Notes under the pieces: generated by a model
Told to the model about the DNA's origin: nothing
The model's database searches: none
The model's input: only the letters and a program-made list of their open reading frames with translations
Shown: one piece after another, positions 1-5,763 of the stretch
Numbering within the stretch: the stretch's first letter is position 1
How the letters are laid out: every line of letters begins with the position of its first letter
Program-made: the position numbers and the translations under genes
From: Spartobacteria bacterium UBA6821
GTDB taxonomy: Bacteria > Verrucomicrobiota > Verrucomicrobiia > Chthoniobacterales > UBA6821
Direction: 5' to 3'
NCBI GenBank assembly: GCA_002452515.1
Contig: DKEN01000140.1
Location: 9,224 to 17,808 of the forward strand
Length of the DNA stretch: 8,585 nt

Positions 1-143
1 GGGGCCTTGAAAAACACCAGCTTGGAACCCCGTCCGCTTTCGCTGCGCCGAGTTTCCTGAAGCCCTAGCACATCGCGGTAAAAGCTGACGGTCTTTTCCA
101 AGTCATGCACTCGGTATCGGGTATGAAGCAGTTTGGTGAGCAT
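1..143 (-). CDS. VOC superfamily / glyoxalase I-like protein, N-terminal part (3' end outside window)
   Basis: Minus-strand frame from an ATG at 143-141, open through the left edge: 47 complete codons. The protein begins MLTKLLHTRYRVHDLEKTVS and continues FYRDVLGLQETRRSESGRG, then SKLVFFKAP. This is the first beta-alpha-beta module of the vicinal-oxygen-chelate fold, and 'LLHT-x-RV-x-DLEK-x(2)-FY-x(2)-VLGL' matches the opening of lactoylglutathione lyase. His7 sits at the position of the first metal-ligand histidine of GloA-type enzymes. The other ligands lie outside the window, so the substrate (methylglyoxal-glutathione hemithioacetal, methylmalonyl-CoA, an antibiotic or other) cannot be decided. 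There is no Shine-Dalgarno motif upstream. The frame stays open upstream of 143, but family alignment supports this start. The end of an inverted-repeat element (150-435) lies only 6 bp upstream, so expression may depend on that element. Confidence 0.8.
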   Translation of the reverse strand, partial: MLTKLLHTRYRVHDLEKTVSFYRDVLGLQETRRSESGRGSKLVFFKA

Positions 144-147
144 GGCT

Positions 148-357
148 TTAGAGGCTGCCCGAAAAGTCCGCGCCTGGCGAGCAGAGAGGAGTTGGGGATG
201 TGAGCACGAAGAGAGAGAGGAGCATATCCACTGTGATACGCGACGAGCGAACGACAAAGCTCACGACCCCAAGAACCTGTGCCCCATTTTTTGTCCAGGG
301 GTTACGGCTCTTCCGGTCTGACGCGGTGTCGATGACTCGGTCGAGTATGAATTTCAT
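148..357 (-). CDS. Possible small ORF (69 codons) inside the inverted-repeat element
   Basis: Minus-strand ATG at 357-355, stop TAA at 150-148, four bases before the VOC start codon. An in-frame ATG also lies at 372-370. The peptide begins MKFILDRVIDTASDRKSRNP and has a moderately hydrophobic stretch in its second half (VLGVVSFVV and later MLLSLFVL). I do not recognise a family. In its favour, a purine-rich GGGGGGAG lies 5 nt before the ATG, the best ribosome-binding-site-like sequence in front of any start in the window, and the reading frame fits between the two inverted repeats. Against it: short length, no recognisable domain, and a C-terminal part made of the repeat itself. It could be a transposase relic or chance. 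Confidence 0.2.
   Translation of the reverse strand: MKFILDRVIDTASDRKSRNPWTKNGAQVLGVVSFVVRSSRITVDMLLSLFVLTSPTPLCSPGADFSGSL
150..173 (+). repeat. Left copy of imperfect inverted repeat
   Basis: The 24-bp left arm matches the reverse complement of 412-435 at 21 of 24 positions; weaker similarity continues inward to about 189. The repeat starts immediately inside the VOC gene start region and overlaps the stop codon (148-150) of the small minus-strand ORF. Confidence 0.75.
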
Positions 358-359
358 AC
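345..359. other. 15-bp near-palindrome, operator-like
   Basis: GTATGAA-T-TTCATAC is a perfect 7-bp inverted repeat around one central base. It overlaps the ATG at 357 of the small minus-strand ORF and lies about 200 bp upstream of the VOC gene. The size and symmetry fit a dimeric repressor operator, but no regulator gene is nearby and the pattern could arise by chance. Confidence 0.3.
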
Positions 360-411
360 ACTCTCCCCCCATCTCCTTGCCTCAGTTCCGGAATCCCACG
401 CAACTCGTCTA

Positions 412-435
412 GCGGGGATTTTTCGGACAGCCTCT
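412..435 (-). repeat. Right copy of imperfect inverted repeat
   Basis: This is the right arm of the inverted repeat whose left arm is 150-173. Mismatches fall at the 9th, 17th and 21st positions counted inward from the ends. Similarity continues to about 396. It lies 135 bp upstream of the pta start codon. Confidence 0.75.
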
Positions 436-500
436 TCGATGAGCCTTAAATGGAGGATGACTGAAAGAGGAAAAACAGGGGATTTTTAAGTTCCTGCAGA

Positions 501-561
501 AAGGTGGGAAGATGATAGGGAGGGAACATCCTTGTCTCGGGGAAGGATTTTTCCCACCCTT
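501..561 (+). promoter_or_regulatory. Nested hairpins in the pta 5' leader
   Basis: An outer pairing joins 503-510 (GGTGGGAA) to 551-558 (TTCCCACC); it can be extended by AA/TT with one bulge. Inside it a second perfect stem joins 528-533 (ATCCTT) to 543-548 (AAGGAT) around a 9-nt loop. The structure ends 8 bases before the pta start codon at 570 and so could control ribosome access. No known riboswitch or leader family is recognised. No convincing promoter was found in 436-500. Confidence 0.4.
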
Positions 562-569
562 GCGGTGAA

Positions 570-1652
570 ATGCCCTTTTTTCAATCAGTTTACGCCAAAC
601 TGCGCCGTCATCCCAAGAGGATCGTTTTCCCCGATGGCAATGACCCACGCGTGATCCGGGCCGCCCGGCTCTTTCATGATCGGGGACTGGGAGTTGGTAT
701 CCTGATCGGCAAGCGCGCGGAAATCACCGAGATCGCCGCTGCCAATGAGGTCTCCCTTGAGCGCATCGGAATCGTTGACCCGGAGACCTCCTCGGAGATG
801 CCTAGGTTTTTAAAACTGGCGGGGACTTTGGAGCGCTACCGCGGTATGAGTGAGGGAAATCTGAAAAACTCGATCAGTGTCCCGAATTATTTCGCCGCCA
901 TGATGCTGCAGCACGGCCTTGTGGATGGCCTCGTGGGAGGTGTCGGTGCTTATTCCGGATCACTCTTCCGACCGCTGATCCAGCTGATCAAGCCGCTGGC
1001 CCATGCCACGGTGGTCTCCAGTGCCATGGTGGTCGAGGTGCCAAGACTTGAATTTGGCGATGAGGGAGTTCTCTTTTTCGCCGATTGCGGCGTGGTGCCC
1101 GAACCGACGGTTCCCCAACTCGCCTCCATCGGGGTGCAGACAGGTCTGCTGGCGCGCCAGGTTTTCGGACATCGTCCGCGTATCGCCTTCCTGAGTTTCT
1201 CGACGCACGGCAGCTCCTCGCATCCTGCTGCGTCCAAAATGGCTGCCGCAGCGGCACAGGCTCGCGAGCTAGCGCTGCAGATCAGCGGCACTGCGGGACT
1301 CGATGATCTCATGGAGATCGACGGCGAACTCCAGGCCGACACAGCGATCGTCCCAGCCATTGCGCGGATCAAAGAGGAAAATAAACCTCCCAGCCTGGTA
1401 GCAGGCCGGGCCAATGTGCTGATCTTCCCCGATCTGAACGCAGGCAACATTGCCGCAAAACTGGTGCATCATCTTTCCGGAGCCAAGGTCTACGGCCAGA
1501 TTATTCTTGGACTGACACGCCCGGCTGCGGAGTTATCTCGTGGAACCTTGAGCGAGGATATCGTCTCCGTTGCTGCGATCATCGGTCTCCAGGCGGTCGA
1601 ATACCGCAAGCTTTACCCGCTCTCCGACGAGCAGTTTGGCGCGCAGAAATAG
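570..1652 (+). CDS. pta: Phosphate acetyltransferase catalytic domain protein (Pta, short form)
   Basis: 360 aa, a stand-alone PTA_PTB domain. It is predicted to interconvert acetyl-CoA plus phosphate and acetyl phosphate plus CoA in the cytoplasm. Visible hallmarks are FLSFSTHGSS (residues 207-216; the usual form is 'LSYSTKGS'), DGELQADTAIVP (251-262), NVLIFPDLNAGNIAAKL (282-298), and GLTRPAAELSRG (314-325) followed by DIV (330-332). The N-terminal third carries RIVFPDGNDPRVIRAA (17-32), also typical. One conserved stretch is altered: where most Pta proteins have 'SGA-x-H-[ST]-T' before the RPALQ helix, this one reads GGVGAYSGSLFRPLIQ (123-138). Length is close to the usual ~330 aa short form; the long form of enterobacteria (~710 aa) has an extra N-terminal half, which here is encoded by the next gene. 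The stop codon overlaps the next start (TAGTG), implying coupled translation. No Shine-Dalgarno; leader hairpins precede it. Confidence 0.9.
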   Translation: MPFFQSVYAKLRRHPKRIVFPDGNDPRVIRAARLFHDRGLGVGILIGKRAEITEIAAANEVSLERIGIVDPETSSEMPRFLKLAGTLERYRGMSEGNLKNSISVPNYFAAMMLQHGLVDGLVGGVGAYSGSLFRPLIQLIKPLAHATVVSSAMVVEVPRLEFGDEGVLFFADCGVVPEPTVPQLASIGVQTGLLARQVFGHRPRIAFLSFSTHGSSSHPAASKMAAAAAQARELALQISGTAGLDDLMEIDGELQADTAIVPAIARIKEENKPPSLVAGRANVLIFPDLNAGNIAAKLVHHLSGAKVYGQIILGLTRPAAELSRGTLSEDIVSVAAIIGLQAVEYRKLYPLSDEQFGAQK

Positions 1653-2740
1653 TGAACACGGTTACCCCCCGTCTTTTCATTGCAGCCACGGAGCAGAACG
1701 CCGGCAAGACAACCATCGCGCTTGGTCTCTACCAGTCTCTGAGCGAGCAGTACCGACGCATCGGTTTCATCAAGCCGGTGGGCCAGCGGTTCATCGATGT
1801 GGAGGGCCACCGGATCGATGAAGACAGTCTGCTGATCCGCGACACCTACGACACACAGGTGCCGATCGAGGCGATGAGTCCCATTGCCGTGGAGCCGGAT
1901 TTTACACGGCGCTACATCAACGGCGCCAATCACGAGGCGCTAGTGCGGAGGATCCGCAATGCCTTTGACCGGGCCTGCTGGGAAAAAGATTTCACCCTGG
2001 TTGAGGGGACCGGACACGCGGGCGTCGGCTCAGTATTCGATCTTTCCAATGCGCGGATCGCCGGCATTCTGCGCTCCAAGGTGCTTCTGGTGACACCCGG
2101 CGGCATCGGCCGTCCCATTGACGAGGCGGCGCTGAACAAGGCGCTCTTTGATCGCGCGGGTATCGAAGTCATCGGCGTGGTGATGAACAAGGTGATCCCT
2201 AATAAACTGGAGGAGATCGCCGAGGTGGCCTGCAAGGGATTCAAGCGGATAGGACTCGAGCTGCTCGGCATGATTCCCCGGGTGGAGATGCTGGCTGTGC
2301 CCACCATGGAGCAGGTGCGCGAGACCTTGCGGGGAGAGGTGCTCTACGGTGCGCAGCATCTCGATCGCCATGTCGGACGCGTCGTGATCGGCGCGATGAG
2401 CGCTGCCAATGCCAGGGAGCAGTTCACTCCCGAGACCCTGCTGGTGATTCCCGGCGATCGGGAGAACATTCTCATGATGGCCCTTCAGAGTGCCGACAGG
2501 TTGGGTGGCGTGGTACTTTCCGACGGACTCCATCCCCCTAAGGAAATCACCCGACTGATGGAGAAAGGTAAACTGCCGGTGATTCTTGCCTCGGGCGACT
2601 GCTATCAGATTGCCAGCCGCGTGCACTCCATGACGGTGAAGACACTCCCCTCCGATTATCCTAAAATCGCCCGCATTCAGGAGGAAATCGGTTCCCGGCT
2701 GGATGTGAAACGGATCCTCGAGAAACTCGGAAACACCTGA
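1652..2740 (+). CDS. BioD-like P-loop / DRTGG domain protein (equivalent of the Pta N-terminal half)
   Basis: 362 aa, GTG start sharing one base with the pta stop codon (TAGTG). Residues about 7-210 form an AAA_26/dethiobiotin-synthetase-like P-loop domain: Walker [11 protein letters not shown] (12-21), the switch-like [12 protein letters not shown] (117-128), a [14 protein letters not shown] strand-turn (144-157) and GVVMNK (175-180). Residues about 215-325 match a DRTGG domain, including VIGAM (245-249), [10 protein letters not shown] (265-274) and GGVVLSDG (285-292). This domain pair is what precedes the catalytic domain in long-form Pta of proteobacteria, and it also occurs as free-standing proteins in other phyla. 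Adjacency and overlap with the catalytic gene suggest a regulatory or structural subunit of a two-protein Pta. Nucleotide binding is likely from the P-loop; no BioD activity is claimed. No bioA/B/F neighbours support biotin synthesis. Confidence 0.85.
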   Translation: MNTVTPRLFIAATEQNAGKTTIALGLYQSLSEQYRRIGFIKPVGQRFIDVEGHRIDEDSLLIRDTYDTQVPIEAMSPIAVEPDFTRRYINGANHEALVRRIRNAFDRACWEKDFTLVEGTGHAGVGSVFDLSNARIAGILRSKVLLVTPGGIGRPIDEAALNKALFDRAGIEVIGVVMNKVIPNKLEEIAEVACKGFKRIGLELLGMIPRVEMLAVPTMEQVRETLRGEVLYGAQHLDRHVGRVVIGAMSAANAREQFTPETLLVIPGDRENILMMALQSADRLGGVVLSDGLHPPKEITRLMEKGKLPVILASGDCYQIASRVHSMTVKTLPSDYPKIARIQEEIGSRLDVKRILEKLGNT

Positions 2741-2811
2741 GACGGGTGGGGTTTCACCCTATGAAATCCTGCTTGTCTGAAAGGGCAGTGAGTGCTCATG
2801 TTGTGGTTCCT

Positions 2812-3429
2812 ATGTCCTACACTCTTCCTCCTCTACCCTACGCCTTCGACGCGCTCGAGCCACACATCGATGCGCGCACGATGGAAATCCATCATGACAA
2901 GCATCACGCTGCTTATGTCAATAACCTCAACAATGCGCTGAAGGATCACCCCGAGTTGGCCGCCAAGCCCGTGAACGAGCTGATCGCTAACTTCTCGGCT
3001 ATTCCCGAAGGCATTCGTAATGCCGTCCGCAACAATGGCGGCGGTCACTCCAACCACACCTTCTTCTGGGAACTGCTCACCCCGGGCGGCGCTTCTGCAC
3101 CCGTCGGCAAACTGGCCGAGGCGATCACCACAACCTTCGGCAGCGTTGATGAGTTCAAGGCCAAGTTCGAGGCCGCCGGCGTCGGACGATTCGGCAGCGG
3201 CTGGGCCTGGCTCATCGTGAACAAGCAGGGTGCGCTGGAGATCGTTTCCACGCCTAACCAGGACAGCCCGATCACCGATGGCAACAAGACGGTGATTGGC
3301 AACGATGTCTGGGAACACGCCTATTATCTCCACTACCAGAACCGCCGCCCCGATTACCTCAAGGCCTGGTGGAATGTGCTGAACTGGGATCACGCCGAGC
3401 AGAACTACCAGACGGCATTGAAGGCCTAG
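2812..3429 (+). CDS. sodA: Superoxide dismutase, Mn-type (Mn/Fe family)
   Basis: 205 aa from the ATG at 2812; [20 protein letters not shown] is the canonical SodA/SodB opening. It converts superoxide to oxygen and hydrogen peroxide; no signal peptide, so cytoplasmic. The four metal ligands are in place: His27 (MEIHHDKHH), His82 ([11 protein letters not shown]), Asp165 and His169 ([10 protein letters not shown]). Metal-preference positions look manganese-like: GGG before the second-ligand region and Gln150 in STPNQDSP, rather than the Gln in the second-ligand region and Ala in the later loop seen in FeSOD. Cambialism cannot be excluded. The frame is open 22 codons further upstream (GTG 2746, ATG 2761), but that extension is unlike the family. 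It follows the DRTGG gene by 71 bp and ends at a strong terminator, so it is probably the last gene of the pta transcription unit or has its own unseen promoter. Confidence 0.93.
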   Translation: MSYTLPPLPYAFDALEPHIDARTMEIHHDKHHAAYVNNLNNALKDHPELAAKPVNELIANFSAIPEGIRNAVRNNGGGHSNHTFFWELLTPGGASAPVGKLAEAITTTFGSVDEFKAKFEAAGVGRFGSGWAWLIVNKQGALEIVSTPNQDSPITDGNKTVIGNDVWEHAYYLHYQNRRPDYLKAWWNVLNWDHAEQNYQTALKA

Positions 3430-3450
3430 TCTCTGGTTTCTAAAATCATC

Positions 3451-3490
3451 AAAGCCCCGTGACTCACAAAGTCACGGGGCTTTTTATTTC
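3451..3490 (+). terminator. Intrinsic terminator after sodA, possibly bidirectional
   Basis: A perfect 13-bp stem joins 3451-3463 (AAAGCCCCGTGAC) to 3471-3483 around the loop TCACAAA, and its downstream arm runs into a T tract (3481-3485, then ATTT). It starts 22 bp after the sodA stop. dxr converges from the other side and ends at 3543; the minus-strand side has only a weak T-rich tail, so termination of dxr transcripts here is possible but less certain. Confidence 0.93.
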
Positions 3491-3542
3491 CTAGAAAGGT
3501 TGGGGGGCTACCCTCTGCATGCGGACTGCTAGCACCAAAAAT

Positions 3543-4679
3543 CTAGTTTCGAACGCTTTCCCTCGCTGCTCGATCAGCAGTGACCAGCTGATCGAGGGAG
3601 GGATGTTCGACAAACGGGACGCTCTCCATCGCTTGTTCCACGTTCTTCCAGATTCCCGGGAAGCTGATGCGACCTTCCAGAAAGGCTTCCACGGCGGCTT
3701 CGTTGGCCGCGTTGAGGACGGCTGGCAGTGTTCCCCCGGCTGTTCCCGCACGCCGGGCCAGATTGATGGATGGAAAGAGATCAAGGCGGGGCGTTTCGAA
3801 ATCAAGACGACCCAGCGCCGCGAGATCAAGCGGAGCACACGGGCCGGCAATCCGCTCGGGATACGTCAGGGCAAACTGAATCGGCAGAGCCATGTCCGTC
3901 GAACCGAGCTGTGCAAGGATCGATCCATCGACGAACTCCACCATCGAATGAACGATGCTCTGGGGGTGAATTACGATGTCGATCTTTTCCATCGGGATGC
4001 CGAAAAGCCAGCGGGCCTCGATCATTTCCAGCCCCTTGTTAAAGAGGGTTGCGGAATCAATGGAGATCTTGCGTCCCATCGACCAGGTGGGATGTTGGAG
4101 CGCCTGTTCCGGTTGCACGAGGGCAAGCTCTTCCTTGTCTGATGTGCGGAAGGGGCCACCAGAGCAGGTGAGAATCAGCCGCTTGACCGTCGAGGGATCG
4201 CGTCCTTCCAGACATTGAAAGATTGCATTGTGCTCACTGTCGACTGGCAGCACGCGCCGTCCCGTCCGCAACGCCGTTGCCATCACCTCCTCACCGGCCA
4301 TGACCAAGATTTCCTTGCTTGCAACAGCCAGATCCTTGCCCGCCTCCAGTGCCCGCAGCGCAGGTCGCAGCCCCGCTGTGCCGACGATGGCGATCAGCAC
4401 AAGATCGGCCGCCGGTAGCGTGGCGAGTAGTTTCAGACCCGCCGCGCCATGCGTGATGATGCGGTCAGGGAGATGTTGCTGAAGGATTGCTGCCGAGGCT
4501 TCATCACCCGTGCAGAGAGCAGCCGATGGAAATTCCCGTGCGAGTTGCAGCAGGGCTTCGGTATTGTGCCGTCCGGAGAGACCGACGATTTCCAGATGAT
4601 CAGGCAGGGCGCGCACCACGCGCATCGCGCTTTCGCCGATGGAGCCGGTTGCTCCGAGAACGACGATCCGTTTTTTCAT
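3543..4679 (-). CDS. dxr: 1-deoxy-D-xylulose 5-phosphate reductoisomerase
   Basis: 378 aa. It catalyses NADPH-dependent conversion of DXP to 2-C-methyl-D-erythritol 4-phosphate, the committed step of the MEP isoprenoid pathway. Features in order: the N-terminal Rossmann motif GATGSIG (9-15); IVGTAGLRPAL (98-108); VASKE (119-123); PVDSEHNAIFQ (145-155) with metal ligands Asp147 and Glu149; SGGPF (173-177); HPTWSMGRKISIDSAT (196-211); NKGLE (214-218), whose Glu218 is the third metal ligand; and IHPQSIVHS (237-245). These are the substrate and metal sites blocked by fosmidomycin in characterised enzymes. Length is close to the usual ~390-400 aa. The ATG shares one base with the cdsA stop (TGATG), so the pair is probably translationally coupled. 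A 10-bp inverted repeat lies in the last codons (3569-3596). Confidence 0.97.
   Translation of the reverse strand: MKKRIVVLGATGSIGESAMRVVRALPDHLEIVGLSGRHNTEALLQLAREFPSAALCTGDEASAAILQQHLPDRIITHGAAGLKLLATLPAADLVLIAIVGTAGLRPALRALEAGKDLAVASKEILVMAGEEVMATALRTGRRVLPVDSEHNAIFQCLEGRDPSTVKRLILTCSGGPFRTSDKEELALVQPEQALQHPTWSMGRKISIDSATLFNKGLEMIEARWLFGIPMEKIDIVIHPQSIVHSMVEFVDGSILAQLGSTDMALPIQFALTYPERIAGPCAPLDLAALGRLDFETPRLDLFPSINLARRAGTAGGTLPAVLNAANEAAVEAFLEGRISFPGIWKNVEQAMESVPFVEHPSLDQLVTADRAARESVRN
3569..3596 (-). repeat. Perfect 10-bp inverted repeat near the 3' end of dxr
   Basis: CTCGATCAGC (3569-3578) and GCTGATCGAG (3587-3596) are exact inverted copies separated by 8 bases, inside the dxr coding region about 25 bases before its stop codon. 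It would form a strong mRNA hairpin. No T tract follows, so it is not a standard terminator. Confidence 0.6.
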
Positions 4680-5566
4680 CAGGGGTGCAGCAGAAACAGA
4701 AGGAGAAAATAAAAGAGTGGCAGCGTGAAGAGGAGGCTGTCGATCAGATCAAGACCACCACCGATGCCGGGGAGAGCGCGACCGGAATCTTTTGTTTCCA
4801 GCGAACGCTTGAGCAACGACTCGGCCAGATCACCCGCGATGCCCGCAATGCTGAGCAGGAGCGAGAGGGCACAGACGAGGCCGATCGAAAAGGGCGGCAG
4901 ATAGTGTCCGAAGAAATGAAAGATGCCGAGACCGACCAGCACGGCCAGCACCAGTGCGCCGCCGATACCTTCCCAGGTCTTCTTGGGACTGATATTTGGG
5001 AAGAACGGAGTCCGGCCAAAGAGACTGCCGCAGAGGAAGGCTCCGACATCGGTGAACTTCGTCACCGCCACGACAAAGAGGACAAGGTATTGCCCGGTCG
5101 TGCAGCCCTGAGCGTCACGCGGCGTGAGATAGAGCAGCTTCGCCATGAAGAGAAAAAGCCAGGGGATGTAGACCACGCCGAAGAGGGTGAAAACAATCGA
5201 CTCCGCCGTAGGCCTGCCGGGGGAATTCCGGCCGAATTCACGAAGGAAGAGCGCGATGATCAGCAGGGCGAAAACAGCTTCCTCGAATGGAAAGATGGCA
5301 AACTTGTTGAAAAAGTCCGACGAACGCAACAAACAGAAATTCAATCCGATCAACACGAGCGCGGTCCCCATGCCGAACCCCCGGTGATGGGCGATGCCGC
5401 CTGATCGGAGCAGGGCAAAGTATTCCCAGAGCGCGCCGAGAGCGGGGAGCGCGATGAGCAGGCCAAACACGATCTCCGAGTGCAGGGCATAAGCCGCGAT
5501 GATGCCCAGCCAGAGAAAGACCGTACTCAGCGTGCGGGGGAGAAATGAGGAAGGAAGGGCGTTCAT
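4679..5566 (-). CDS. cdsA: Phosphatidate cytidylyltransferase (CDP-diglyceride synthase)
   Basis: 295 aa from the ATG at 5566-5564. It makes CDP-diacylglycerol from CTP and phosphatidic acid, the precursor of the major bacterial phospholipids, in the inner membrane. It has many hydrophobic segments: near residues 15-50, 65-80, 95-108, 120-145, 160-180, 200-220, 225-245 and a very hydrophobic C-terminus. Conserved parts are TDVGAF (172-177), ISPKKTWEG (192-200) and the signature region SLLKRSLETKDSGRALPG (250-267) plus IGGGLDLID (268-276). The classical 'H-G-G-x-x-D-R-x-D' end of the signature is changed to I-G-G-G-L-D-L-I-D, while both Asp residues remain. An upstream in-frame TTG at 5605 would give 308 aa; I prefer the ATG because the added 13 residues look unlike a CdsA start. 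The gene overlaps dxr by one base. The usual upstream neighbour uppS is absent. Confidence 0.93.
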   Translation of the reverse strand: MNALPSSFLPRTLSTVFLWLGIIAAYALHSEIVFGLLIALPALGALWEYFALLRSGGIAHHRGFGMGTALVLIGLNFCLLRSSDFFNKFAIFPFEEAVFALLIIALFLREFGRNSPGRPTAESIVFTLFGVVYIPWLFLFMAKLLYLTPRDAQGCTTGQYLVLFVVAVTKFTDVGAFLCGSLFGRTPFFPNISPKKTWEGIGGALVLAVLVGLGIFHFFGHYLPPFSIGLVCALSLLLSIAGIAGDLAESLLKRSLETKDSGRALPGIGGGLDLIDSLLFTLPLFYFLLLFLLHP

Positions 5567-5699
5567 CCGGCGCGACCAAGGTAGAAACCATGCATAGAAA
5601 GGCAAGCCGTGGTTTTAGGGAAGTGCTGATGAAATCCCGCAACGGCCTCTATGCGATTTCTTCAGCGCTTCCCTTGGGAAAAGAATGCGATGTTTCCTG

Positions 5700-5727
5700 T
5701 TGATACCGAACAAATTTTCGGTATGGT
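5700..5727 (+). promoter_or_regulatory. Candidate sigma70-type promoter of recA
   Basis: TTGATA (5700-5705, 5/6 to TTGACA) and TATGGT (5722-5727, 4/6 to TATAAT) are separated by 16 bp. Transcription would begin near 5734, leaving a leader of about 30 nt before the recA ATG at 5764. The interval between the two hexamers is filled by an inverted repeat. Confidence 0.4.
5703..5724. promoter_or_regulatory. Candidate LexA/SOS-type operator upstream of recA
   Basis: ATACCGAA-N6-TTCGGTAT is a perfect 8-bp inverted repeat. Its core, 5707-5720, reads CGAAC-AAAT-TTTCG, which differs at one of ten fixed positions from the Gram-positive-type LexA box CGAAC-N4-GTTCG. It overlaps both hexamers of the candidate recA promoter, the usual place for a repressor. 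A further half-site, TACCGAA, is at 5755-5761, just before the start codon. Binding by LexA is inference; no lexA gene is in the window. Confidence 0.45.
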
Positions 5728-5763
5728 AAGCCCAACCCAACCACTCTACACATTTACCGAACC

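Larger units (their letters stand above)
150..435. mobile_element. Putative MITE-like or internally deleted IS remnant bounded by imperfect terminal inverted repeats
   Basis: The two ends of this 286-bp stretch are inverted copies of one another. Reading inward from each side, both start AGAGGCTG and share CCGAAAA, TCC and CGC blocks: 21 of the first 24 positions are identical and 30 of 40 overall, while similarity stops abruptly outside 150 and 435. Ends of the type 'GAGGCTGtcc-gAAAA' resemble terminal repeats of several DDE-transposase IS groups (from general memory, not a database match). No transposase domain is recognisable inside. The only open frame running inward from the right end is a small ORF of 69-74 codons. 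No convincing target-site duplication is visible at the flanks, so this may be old or may have another origin, such as a structured intergenic RNA. Confidence 0.45.

Noticed and set aside
144..569. tRNA or CRISPR in the left intergenic region
   Set aside because: No cloverleaf, T-arm motif or regularly spaced direct repeats with spacers were found.
2746..2811. In-frame extension of sodA to GTG 2746 or ATG 2761
   Set aside because: The 17-22 extra residues are not a signal peptide (no hydrophobic core) and not homologous to the family; [10 protein letters not shown] at 2812 is the canonical start.
3519..4142. Plus-strand 207-codon frame over the dxr 3' half
   Set aside because: It is antisense to conserved Dxr motifs, with no family resemblance or start signal.
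4487..5404. Plus-strand 305-codon open frame antisense to dxr/cdsA
   Set aside because: Its product is highly charged, low in hydrophobic residues and without a domain; it is explained by codon bias of the real minus-strand genes.
5567..5605. Upstream TTG start for cdsA giving 308 aa
   Set aside because: It has a rare start codon, no ribosome site and 13 added residues unlike CdsA N-termini. It remains possible because no start in this window has a ribosome site.
5699..5712. TGTTC-N4-GAACA-type LexA box at recA
   Set aside because: The half-sites TGTT and GAACA are separated by one base too many and the fifth base of the left half is wrong. The CGAAC-N4-TTTCG reading fits better.
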